Origin: an uncultured Alphaproteobacteria bacterium
GTDB lineage: Bacteria; Pseudomonadota; Alphaproteobacteria; RF32; CAG-239
DNA length: 64,000 bases
Direction of reading: 5' to 3'
Assembly (NCBI GenBank): GCA_944393695.1
Contig: CALYAY010000001.1
Location: 121,436-185,435 of the forward strand
Below the pieces are notes generated by a model. It did no database searches and had not been told where the DNA came from. It saw only the letters and a program-made list of their open reading frames with translations. The first letter of the stretch is position 1; each line of letters opens with the position of its first letter. The position numbers were made by a program, and so were the translations under genes. Shown here piece after piece: positions 1 to 7,115 of the stretch.

Positions 1-495
1 GAATATCCGCAAAACCGTATTTGCCGGGAGGCTCATCTTCATTCGCCCGAAAAAATAAAATTGGGAAAAAACATTTACCTTGGTAAGGATGTTGATATTT
101 TTGCCGAAGGCGGCGTAACGATTGAAGACAATGTCAATATCGGAGCCGGCGTTTTGATTTTAACCACCAACCATAATTTTAAAAATCCTTCTCAACTTCC
201 TTATGATAACATAAGCCTCGGACAATCTGTTTTTATTGGTAAAAATGCCTGGATTGGCTGCCGCAGCATTATTCTTTGCGGTGTAAAAATCGAAGAAGGA
301 GCGGTTGTCGGCGCCGGCTCCGTTGTTACCGGTTCTGTTCCGGCTTGTGCCATCGTCGGCGGCAACCCCGCCAAAATCATCGGCTGGCGTGACCGGGATG
401 AATACCGCCGGCTGGAAGATTCCGGTCAGTATTACGCCGGAGAAGCTGTAGAAATGAAAATGATTCCGGGATGGAAAAAATATATAAAATCCTAG
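1..495 (+). CDS. Hexapeptide-repeat (LbH) acyltransferase, 5'-truncated by window edge
   Basis: Left-handed beta-helix acyltransferase, probably transferring acetyl or another acyl group from a CoA donor to a sugar. The frame is open to base 1, so the first in-frame start at 61 (TTG) is not the real one: residues EYPQNRICREAHLHSPEKI precede it and belong to the protein. Visible are repeated [LIV]GxxxxI turns, a TTNHNF motif whose His fits the catalytic base of maltose/galactoside acetyltransferases, and the GAGSVV...VGGNPAKIIG ending typical of the family. About 164 residues are seen. The acceptor cannot be told from sequence. The unrelated SNase-like gene follows after 62 bases. Confidence 0.85.
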   Translation, partial: EYPQNRICREAHLHSPEKIKLGKNIYLGKDVDIFAEGGVTIEDNVNIGAGVLILTTNHNFKNPSQLPYDNISLGQSVFIGKNAWIGCRSIILCGVKIEEGAVVGAGSVVTGSVPACAIVGGNPAKIIGWRDRDEYRRLEDSGQYYAGEAVEMKMIPGWKKYIKS

Positions 496-557
496 GTAAC
501 CATATATTTACAAATCCGGCATATATTCAATATAAAGCTTAAAATGAGGTGAACAGC

Positions 558-1505
558 ATGCAGCTTCTGAAAAAGATTATATTGGGTATAGCCGCTTTTG
601 TTTTAATTTTATGGGGAGGCGCCGGAACCCAAAGCAACAGCCTTTTGTTACAAGGGGGCGGCTTTGTCATTCTTATCGCCGGCTTGATAATTTTATATAT
701 TTTCCTCAAAATGGCCTGGCGGGCCATGGGCTGTTTGCCCTCATTTATTGTTTTTGCCGGAATTATGAGCTTTATTGTTTATGCCATCGGCGGTTTTAAC
801 AACGGAATACATAATGTCGGCCGCAATATTCAAAACTTTTTGGGTCAGTCGCCGGTTGTATCCGGTTCTTCCGGCAACAAGGTTATGTTAATGGATGAAG
901 CATCATCTGAAAATCTTGAAGATTTTGCCGATACATCGTCTGAAAATTCTTCCGAAGAAGGACCGATACGCCGCCTGGTAAATTCCTTTACCAAAACCGA
1001 CAGTGCTTCTTTTAATCCGGAAAGCTTTCCCGTTGTTTACGGCAAGGCCAAAGTTGTCAATGCCAATACCCTGATTTTAAACGGCCGCTATTTTCGTCTG
1101 TATGGTCTGGATGCGCCGGAGCTGAGCCAGATGTGCGCCAACAGACAGGGGCGTTCTTACCAATGCGGGCGTGAAGCCGCCAACTGGCTGCGCAGCTGGA
1201 TAGACGGCTATGCTTTGGAATGTCGCGTTATGCAGCAGGATGAACAGGGAAACATGGCCGGCATCTGTTCTCTGGGACAATACGACATCGGCGCAGCTTT
1301 GGTTAAAGCCGGCTGGGCTGTGGCCTATACCAAATACAGCGATGTTTATGTTCCCTATCAGCAGGAAGCCATGCATACCGGCAGCGGATTATGGCAGGGA
1401 CAATTTTACATGCCCTGGGATTGGCGTGAACAACAAAGACAAGTTCCGAAGATTAAAGTAATCAAACCCAAAAAAACACATAAAAAAGGATTGCTTGATG
1501 TCTGA
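558..1505 (+). CDS. Membrane-anchored staphylococcal-nuclease-like protein
   Basis: The N-terminal 90 residues carry two or three hydrophobic segments. A Ser/Glu-rich linker follows, then a thermonuclease (SNase) domain over roughly residues 155-290 (VYGKAKVVNANTLILNGR, FRLYGLDAPEL, GAALVKAGWAVAY). The Arg of FRL and the Glu of DAPE match two catalytic residues of the family. The third, the Arg of the DKYGR turn, is replaced: the motif reads DEQGNMAG, so hydrolysis may be weak or lost. A GTG at 549 is possible, but GAGGTGA at 546-552 sits well as ribosome site for ATG 558. The gene overlaps tsaE by 8 bases. Function beyond an envelope nuclease-like protein is unknown. Confidence 0.75.
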   Translation: MQLLKKIILGIAAFVLILWGGAGTQSNSLLLQGGGFVILIAGLIILYIFLKMAWRAMGCLPSFIVFAGIMSFIVYAIGGFNNGIHNVGRNIQNFLGQSPVVSGSSGNKVMLMDEASSENLEDFADTSSENSSEEGPIRRLVNSFTKTDSASFNPESFPVVYGKAKVVNANTLILNGRYFRLYGLDAPELSQMCANRQGRSYQCGREAANWLRSWIDGYALECRVMQQDEQGNMAGICSLGQYDIGAALVKAGWAVAYTKYSDVYVPYQQEAMHTGSGLWQGQFYMPWDWREQQRQVPKIKVIKPKKTHKKGLLDV

Positions 1506-1959
1506 TTTCACCTTTCTTACCCAAACCGAAGCCGAAACTGCCTCTTTAGGACAAAAGCTGGCTCTTTTGGCCCGGAAAGGTGATTGTTTTGCGCTTTTCG
1601 GCACTCTGGGCATGGGCAAAAGCGTTCTGGCCCGTTCCTTTATTCAAAGTCTGACCGGGGCAGGGGAGGTTCCCAGTCCCACTTTTACGCTTGTTCAGTT
1701 ATATGATGCACCCGGGTTCACCATTTATCATTTTGACCTCTACCGTCTTAAATCTCCGGAAGAGATTTTCGAACTCGGCATGGAAGAAGCCCTTTATGAA
1801 GGCGTCAGCCTGATTGAATGGCCGGAAAGAATGGGGGCTTACCTGCCTCGTGATTGTTTCCGGATAGATATTCTGCCGGCTGCCGAAGGGCGGAAAATAA
1901 GTATCACCGCCTTTTCCGGAGAGCGTCAACAGCGTTTGCAGGAGCATTTTTCAAAATGA
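1498..1959 (+). CDS. tsaE: tRNA threonylcarbamoyladenosine biosynthesis ATPase TsaE
   Basis: Small P-loop ATPase that works with TsaB and TsaD to install t6A at position 37 of ANN-decoding tRNAs. The Walker A motif GTLGMGKS lies at residues 35-42, followed by the family segments SPTFTLVQLY, HFDLYRL and LIEWPER. The length of 153 aa is normal. ATG 1498 is preferred over the preceding TTG at 1495; AAGGA at 1486-1490 is the ribosome site and lies inside the upstream gene. The stop overlaps the hprK start by four bases, so tsaE and hprK are probably translationally coupled. tsaB and tsaD are not in the window. Confidence 0.93.
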   Translation: MSDFTFLTQTEAETASLGQKLALLARKGDCFALFGTLGMGKSVLARSFIQSLTGAGEVPSPTFTLVQLYDAPGFTIYHFDLYRLKSPEEIFELGMEEALYEGVSLIEWPERMGAYLPRDCFRIDILPAAEGRKISITAFSGERQQRLQEHFSK

Positions 1960-2378
1960 TGAACATTCACACCACCTGCATTATGCTTAACGGCAAAGGT
2001 GTTTTGCTTATGGGCTGTTCCGGCTCCGGAAAATCAGACCTGGCTTTGCGTCTGATCCGTCATTATAACGCTGTTCTGGTTGCCGATGACCGTACGGATA
2101 TTACGATTGAAAACGAAAAAGCCGTTGCCTCCTGCCCGAAGAGTATTGCCGGTTTGCTGGAGGTGAGGGGGGTCGGCATTTTAAAAATGCCTTTTCAACC
2201 GTCATGCCGGGTAGATTTGGTTGTTGAGCTGGCCCGCAGTTTTTCTGATGTGGAAAGATTGCCTTCCGAACGTTTTTACGATCTTGGCGGAATAAAAATC
2301 CCCTTGCTGAAGATTTATCCTTTTGAAGTTTCCGCACCCGACAAGATTGTTATAAAACTGGAGACTTCTATTGATTAA
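1956..2378 (+). CDS. hprK: HPr kinase/phosphorylase, short alphaproteobacterial form
   Basis: About 140 aa, matching only the C-terminal catalytic domain of HPr kinase/phosphorylase. It shows Walker A GCSGSGKS at residues 20-27, the LVADDRTDI strand, and LLEVRGVGILKM, which fits the HprK signature. The N-terminal domain of Firmicutes HprK is absent, as is usual in alphaproteobacteria, where the enzyme acts on a regulatory HPr rather than in sugar uptake. Two adjacent ATGs (1956, 1959) overlap the tsaE stop. Its likely substrates, HPr and the Man-type EIIA, are encoded about 20 kb away (22001-22681), and no rapZ is next to it. Confidence 0.9.
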   Translation: MMNIHTTCIMLNGKGVLLMGCSGSGKSDLALRLIRHYNAVLVADDRTDITIENEKAVASCPKSIAGLLEVRGVGILKMPFQPSCRVDLVVELARSFSDVERLPSERFYDLGGIKIPLLKIYPFEVSAPDKIVIKLETSID

Positions 2379-2438
2379 TAGGCTTTCTTGTCTTACGATA
2401 TACATAATTTTTCATAATAATTTACGAAAGAAACGCTT

Positions 2439-3227
2439 ATGAGTAACAAAATTGAATTATTCCTGCGTGCACTCGGCAAACCTCTGGTTAAGTTTATTTC
2501 CAGCCTGGGTGATTTAACTATTTTCATTGCCCAGTCGGTTTACAATTGTCTGACCCCGCCCTTTTATTTTAAATTAATGGGAAAACAGCTGATAGACATC
2601 GGTTTTTATTCCCTGCCGGTTGTCGGTCTGACCACCATTTTTGCCGGTATGGTTATTGCTCTGCAAAGTTACACCGGTTTTGCCCGTTTTGGTGCGGAAA
2701 GCGGTGTCGCCTCGGTTGTCTTGATTTCCGTTACCCGCGAACTGGCTCCGGCCTTGTCGGGTTTAATGGTTGCCGGCCGTATCGGTGCAGCTATGGCCGC
2801 GGAAATCGGAACCATGCGTGTAACCGAACAAATTGACGCCCTGGTTACTTTGTCCACCAATCCGTTCAAATATCTTGTTGCCCCGCGCATTATTGCCGGA
2901 ATAATTGTTTTGCCGGTTTTGGTTCTAATCGGCGATGTTATCGGTATTTTCGGCGGCTATGTTGTTTGTGTTTACAAACTGGGCTTCAATCCCGCCAACT
3001 ACATTAATTCAACTTTGCAAAATCTGGAATCCCTTGACATCATCACCGGCGTTGTCAAAGCGGCAGTCTTTGGTTTCATCATTACCCTGATGGGCTGCTA
3101 CAATGGTTACAAGTCAAGAGGCGGCGCCCAGGGTGTTGGCGAAGCAACGACCAATGCCGTTGTTTCCGCTTCTATTTTAATCCTGATTTTCAACTACATT
3201 ATTACCGAACTTCTGTTTGCCAAATAA
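2439..3227 (+). CDS. mlaE: MlaE-type lipid ABC transporter permease
   Basis: Inner-membrane permease (262 aa) of the Mla/Ttg2 family, which moves phospholipids between inner and outer membrane and helps keep outer-membrane asymmetry. It has several hydrophobic helices and the conserved block GRIGAAMAAEIGTMRVTEQIDAL, ending near MGCYNGYKSRGGAQGVGEATT, as expected for MlaE/YrbE. The ATPase gene follows after 15 bases. The mlaD (MCE-domain) gene that normally follows mlaF is missing here; radA takes its place, so the substrate-binding subunit must be encoded elsewhere. Confidence 0.92.
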   Translation: MSNKIELFLRALGKPLVKFISSLGDLTIFIAQSVYNCLTPPFYFKLMGKQLIDIGFYSLPVVGLTTIFAGMVIALQSYTGFARFGAESGVASVVLISVTRELAPALSGLMVAGRIGAAMAAEIGTMRVTEQIDALVTLSTNPFKYLVAPRIIAGIIVLPVLVLIGDVIGIFGGYVVCVYKLGFNPANYINSTLQNLESLDIITGVVKAAVFGFIITLMGCYNGYKSRGGAQGVGEATTNAVVSASILILIFNYIITELLFAK

Positions 3228-3242
3228 TCAATGGAGAACAAA

Positions 3243-4007
3243 ATGAGTGAAACAAAAATAAAAATTTCCGATCTTCATAAAGCTTTTGGCAAAAAAGTTG
3301 TTTTGAACGGCATTGATCTTGAAGTTGCCAAAGGTGAATCCTTGGTCGTCATCGGCGGTTCGGGAACCGGAAAATCCGTTTTGATTAAATGTATTCAGGG
3401 ATTACTTGTCCCCGATTCCGGTTCTATTGAAATTGACGGTGAAGAAACCGTTGGTGTTGACAAACACCGTCAGGAAGAACTTCATTCCAAAATGGGGATG
3501 TTGTTTCAGGGCGGAGCTTTGTTTGACAGTCTGAGCGTTTGGCAAAATGTAGCTTTCAGCCTGCTTGAAAACAAAAAAATGCCGGCAAAAGAAGCCCGGA
3601 CCGAAGCCGTTCGCGTTTTGCGTCAGGTCGGTTTGGCCCCGGATGTGGCCGACTTATCTCCCAGCGAGCTTTCCGGCGGCATGCAAAAGCGCGTAAGTCT
3701 GGCCCGCGTCATTGCCACCAGACCGGAAATAATCTTTTTTGACGAACCCACCACCGGACTTGACCCCATCATGGCCGATGTCATTAACGATTTGATTATT
3801 GAAACGGTCAAAGGCCTGGGAGCAACGGCTCTGACAATTACGCACGACATGGCCTCGGCCCGGAAGATTGCCGATAAAATTGCCATGCTTTATCAGGGAA
3901 AAATCATTTGGCAGGGAACGGTCAAAGAACTGGATAAAACCGATAATCCTTATGTTAAGCAGTTCATCAACGGCAGTTCTCATGGCCCGATAAAAGTGGA
4001 GATTTAA
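3243..4007 (+). CDS. mlaF: MlaF-type ABC transporter ATP-binding protein
   Basis: Cytoplasmic ATPase of the MlaEF phospholipid transporter. It carries Walker A GGSGTGKS, signature LSGGMQKR, Walker B IIFFDEPTTGLDP and the H-loop ITHDM. An in-frame ATG lies at 3231, but GGAG at 3233-3236, six bases before ATG 3243, makes 3243 the better start (254 aa). The gene partners the permease just upstream and is followed by radA after two bases. Order mlaE-mlaF-radA-cvpA, all plus strand with short gaps, suggests one transcript ending at the terminator near 6153. Confidence 0.92.
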   Translation: MSETKIKISDLHKAFGKKVVLNGIDLEVAKGESLVVIGGSGTGKSVLIKCIQGLLVPDSGSIEIDGEETVGVDKHRQEELHSKMGMLFQGGALFDSLSVWQNVAFSLLENKKMPAKEARTEAVRVLRQVGLAPDVADLSPSELSGGMQKRVSLARVIATRPEIIFFDEPTTGLDPIMADVINDLIIETVKGLGATALTITHDMASARKIADKIAMLYQGKIIWQGTVKELDKTDNPYVKQFINGSSHGPIKVEI

Positions 4008-4009
4008 TC

Positions 4010-5383
4010 TTGGCCAAAAAAGTCAGTGAATTTGTTTGCCAGAATTGCGGCGTTTCTTATCCGAAATGGCAGGGAAAATGCGATGCCTGCGGCGAATGGA
4101 ACACCATTGTTGAAGAAAAAGTCGGAGGGGAGGGGTTTTCTAACTTTAAACCTAAGAAAAACGGACATCTGATAGACTTTGTCCCCCTTTTCGGCGAGGA
4201 AAAAGCCTTAACCCGTCTGCCAACCCATATTAAAGAGCTTGACCGGGTCAGCGGCGGCGGATTGGTTCCCGGTTCGGTTATTTTGGTTGGCGGTGATCCC
4301 GGCATCGGAAAATCCACTTTGCTTTTGCAGGTTTGTGCCAGCATATCTTCCTCTCCCGGAAATCCGGAATGTTACTATATTTCGGGTGAAGAGGCCATTG
4401 ACCAGGTGCGTATCCGTGCCAAACGGCTTCATCTTGAACAAACACCGGTCAAACTGGCCAGTGCCACCGAAATCAAAGACATTATCACCACACTGGAAAA
4501 ATCAAATGCGGCAGTGGTAATTATCGATTCCATTCAGACGATGTATCTGGATGAAGTTGAATCCACTCCCGGCAGTGTGGCTCAGGTTCGCGCCTGTGCT
4601 TATGAGCTGATAAAACTGGCCAAACGCAAAGGCTTTGTTTTGTTTCTGGTCGGACACGTCACCAAACAGGGCGCAATTGCCGGTCCTCGGGTTTTAGAAC
4701 ATATGGTAGATACGGTTCTTTATTTTGAAGGCGAAAGAGGTCATCATTTCCGCATTTTGCGTGCGGTAAAAAACCGTTACGGTGCCACTGACGAAATCGG
4801 TGTTTTCGAAATGCAGGATCAGGGACTTGTTGAGGTTGAAAATCCTTCGGCTTTATTTTTGGCTGAACGACAGGGAAACATTTCCGGTTCTTGTGTTTTT
4901 GCCGGAATTGAAGGTTCCCGCCCCGTTTTGGTTGAAATTCAGGCGCTGGTTTGCCCCACCAGTTATGCCAGTCCCAGAAGAGCCGTTGTCGGCTGGGATT
5001 CCAACCGTTTGTCCATGGTTTTGGCAGTTCTGGAAGCCCGTTGTGGTATGAACCTGAGTTCACAGGATATTTATCTGAACATTGCCGGCGGACTGAAAAT
5101 CTCTGAACCTGCGGCTGATTTGGCCGTTGCCATGGCCGTTATTTCTTCTCTGACCAACAAACCTCTGCCGGCGGATACCGTTATTTTTGGTGAAATCGGA
5201 CTTTCCGGAGAAATCCGTGCCGTCAGCCAGGCCAGCGCCCGGCTGAAAGAAGCTCATAAACTGGGTTTCAAAAGTGCCATCATGCCTGCAAATTTGGCCG
5301 GCAAAGACAAAAAACAACATAATACGGATATTGCCGTTTATGAAATAGGCAATGTTCAGCGCCTCATAAACTGGTTTAATTAA
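4010..5383 (+). CDS. radA: DNA repair protein RadA (Sms)
   Basis: RecA-like branch-migration ATPase acting in recombination and repair. The order is complete: an N-terminal C4 zinc finger (CQNCGVSYPKWQGKCDACGEW spans residues 9-29), Walker A GGDPGIGKST, the RadA-specific KNRYG motif, and a C-terminal Lon-like fold (SGEIRAVSQ). The length of 457 aa is normal. The start is TTG at 4010, supported by GTGGAG at 3996-4001 at the end of mlaF; no ATG nearby would keep the zinc finger. cvpA follows after 11 bases. Confidence 0.95.
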   Translation: MAKKVSEFVCQNCGVSYPKWQGKCDACGEWNTIVEEKVGGEGFSNFKPKKNGHLIDFVPLFGEEKALTRLPTHIKELDRVSGGGLVPGSVILVGGDPGIGKSTLLLQVCASISSSPGNPECYYISGEEAIDQVRIRAKRLHLEQTPVKLASATEIKDIITTLEKSNAAVVIIDSIQTMYLDEVESTPGSVAQVRACAYELIKLAKRKGFVLFLVGHVTKQGAIAGPRVLEHMVDTVLYFEGERGHHFRILRAVKNRYGATDEIGVFEMQDQGLVEVENPSALFLAERQGNISGSCVFAGIEGSRPVLVEIQALVCPTSYASPRRAVVGWDSNRLSMVLAVLEARCGMNLSSQDIYLNIAGGLKISEPAADLAVAMAVISSLTNKPLPADTVIFGEIGLSGEIRAVSQASARLKEAHKLGFKSAIMPANLAGKDKKQHNTDIAVYEIGNVQRLINWFN

Positions 5384-5394
5384 GGAGCAGAAAA

Positions 5395-6150
5395 ATGTAC
5401 CAGCTCAACAATTTGGATGTGATTATCTTAATCATTGTCGGTATTTCCGCGCTGATTGCTCTCAGCCGCGGCTTAATGAAAGAAGTTCTTTCAATTATCG
5501 GCTGGGTTTTAGGCTGCGTTGCCATTATTTACCTGTTACCGGTTTTAAATCCTTTTACCATGAAATATATTGAAAACGGAACCGTTGCCGGCATATTAAC
5601 TTCAATAGTTATTTTAATAGTTTTCTTAGTTATCTGGATACTGACCACCGGCAAAATCGTCAGCAAAATCCGCTCCAGCAAACTCAGTGGTCTGGATCGG
5701 ACTTTGGGGTTGTTTTTTGGCATTGCCCGTGCTTTTTTACTGATAATTTTATTAAATATTCTTATCAGCTGGATTGTTCCCAAAGAAAAACAATCTCCCG
5801 TTTTCCGTGAGTCAAAATATTTCAATCTTGCCGGCAGCTTTGCCGAGCCGCTTGAAAAGCTGATTCCCGAGGCCACTCTGGAAACCATCAAGAAACACAC
5901 AAAAGATTCTGACTTTTTCAAAGACACCAAAAAAACGGAAGATAAAACCAAAGCCTCTTCCAAGGCCGAAAAAAAGCCCGTAGAAAAGAAAACTGAAAAA
6001 GATGATTCAACGAAGCTTTTCGAAAAACTTGCCCGTCCGCAGGTCAAAAAAACACCCCCGGCCGCCAAATTAGCTCCGCAGGAAAACTTTGAAGGTTATA
6101 ACAACAACGAACGGGCTAATCTTGACCGTCTGATTGATAATCTTGAATAG
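5395..6150 (+). CDS. cvpA: CvpA family membrane protein
   Basis: About 165 residues with four hydrophobic segments match the CvpA (colicin V production) family; ALSRGLMKEVLSIIGWVLG is its typical first-loop pattern. A long charged Lys/Glu/Ser-rich tail of about 85 residues follows and ends in a conserved-looking ANLDRLIDNLE helix. ATG 5395 has GGAG ten bases upstream. radA-cvpA order is common in alphaproteobacteria, where purF often comes next; here a terminator and the convergent recR follow instead. The molecular function of CvpA is still poorly defined. Confidence 0.85.
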   Translation: MYQLNNLDVIILIIVGISALIALSRGLMKEVLSIIGWVLGCVAIIYLLPVLNPFTMKYIENGTVAGILTSIVILIVFLVIWILTTGKIVSKIRSSKLSGLDRTLGLFFGIARAFLLIILLNILISWIVPKEKQSPVFRESKYFNLAGSFAEPLEKLIPEATLETIKKHTKDSDFFKDTKKTEDKTKASSKAEKKPVEKKTEKDDSTKLFEKLARPQVKKTPPAAKLAPQENFEGYNNNERANLDRLIDNLE

Positions 6151-6152
6151 TA

Positions 6153-6186
6153 AAAAAGCCTTTCTTTAGAAAGGCTTTTTATTTTT
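6153..6186. terminator. Bidirectional terminator between cvpA and recR
   Basis: AAAAAGCCTTTC pairs with GAAAGGCTTTTT around a TTTA loop (6153-6180), with T-runs in both directions. It can end the tsaE...cvpA transcript on plus and the dnaX-ybaB-recR transcript on minus. Confidence 0.85.
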
Positions 6187-6778
6187 ACAAAGTTTTTCTG
6201 GAATTCAAAGCCAGCTGGATTGTTCCTTCATCCATATAATCAAGCTCTGCCCCCATCGGGATTCCCTGAGCCAGAGTTGATATTTTTACATCAAAATCTT
6301 TCAGCCTCTGTATCAGGTAATTGGTTGTAATCTGTCCGTCAATCGTTGCCGGCAAAGCCAGAATAATTTCTTTTATTTCTTCCCGGTGCAGACGTTTGAG
6401 CAAATTTTCAATATTCAAATCTTCGGGAGCCACACCGTCCAGCGCCGATAAAACACCTCCCAGCACGTGATATTTTCCCTTAAACATGGAAACCCGTTCC
6501 ATGGCCCATAAATCCGCCACATCCTGCACCACGCATAACAAAGTACCGTCCCGGGTTTCCGAACTGCAGACAGAGCAGGGCGATTCCGTATCATAATTAC
6601 CGCATATTTCGCAGGTTTTAACCTTTTCCGCCACTTCCGTCATCGTTTCAATCAAAGGCAAAAAAAGGGATTCTCTTTTTTTCAGAAGCTGCAGAACGAT
6701 TCTTCTTGCCGAACGCGTTCCCAGAGCCGGCAGCTTGGCCACCAGCTTAACCAGTTTTTCAATATCTTTGCCGGCCAC
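6185..6778 (-). CDS. recR: Recombination mediator protein RecR
   Basis: Loads RecA at single-stranded gaps with RecO (and RecF). The 197 aa show the N-terminal helix-hairpin-helix region (LPALGTRSARRIVLQLL), a C4 zinc finger (CEICG...CSVC), and the Toprim region with VVQDVADLWAMER and YHVLGG...ALDGVAPEDL. It is last in the conserved SRP RNA-dnaX-ybaB-recR order, 12 bases after ybaB, and ends at the shared terminator at 6153-6186. Confidence 0.95.
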   Translation of the reverse strand: MAGKDIEKLVKLVAKLPALGTRSARRIVLQLLKKRESLFLPLIETMTEVAEKVKTCEICGNYDTESPCSVCSSETRDGTLLCVVQDVADLWAMERVSMFKGKYHVLGGVLSALDGVAPEDLNIENLLKRLHREEIKEIILALPATIDGQITTNYLIQRLKDFDVKISTLAQGIPMGAELDYMDEGTIQLALNSRKTL

Positions 6779-6790
6779 GATAAAACCTCG

Positions 6791-7111
6791 TTAAAAAGGA
6801 AGTTTCAGGCCGGGAATATTCATTCCGCCGGTCACATTTTTCATTCCATCGCTCATCATGGCTTCCACCTTATTTTTGGCATCATTGTGAGCCGCGGTGA
6901 TTAAATCCTCCAGAATGTCGCTTTCTTCGGCGTTAATCAGCGATTTATCCAGTTCCAGCCGCTTCATTTCAAATTTTCCGTTCAGGGTAACTTTCACCAT
7001 ACCGCCGCCGCTTGTTCCGGTAACCTCCTGCTGAGCCAGTTCGTTTTGCATTTCTTCCATTTTTTTCTGCATCATCTGAGCTTGTTTCATAATTCCCTGA
7101 ATATTAAGCAT
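6791..7111 (-). CDS. ybaB: YbaB/EbfC nucleoid-associated protein
   Basis: Small DNA-binding protein (106 aa) that forms a tweezer-like dimer and is nearly always encoded between dnaX and recR. An N-terminal coiled helix (IMKQAQMMQKKMEEMQNELA) and GTSGGGMVKVTLNGKFEMKRLELD are diagnostic. Two ATGs at 7124-7129 lie inside dnaX and lack a ribosome site; the ATG at 7111, with GAGGA about nine bases upstream, gives the usual family length. The dnaX stop lies in this leader, so translation is probably coupled. Confidence 0.93.
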   Translation of the reverse strand: MLNIQGIMKQAQMMQKKMEEMQNELAQQEVTGTSGGGMVKVTLNGKFEMKRLELDKSLINAEESDILEDLITAAHNDAKNKVEAMMSDGMKNVTGGMNIPGLKLPF

Positions 7112-7115
7112 TTTT

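Noticed and set aside
2439..2890. Bacteriocin or colicin system suggested by the name CvpA and by nearby transport genes
   Set aside because: mlaEF and cvpA are core envelope genes; no bacteriocin precursor or immunity gene is seen.
5529..6068. 179-codon minus-strand ORF opposite cvpA
   Set aside because: Ser/Phe/Lys-rich antisense translation of a membrane protein and charged tail; no start signal.
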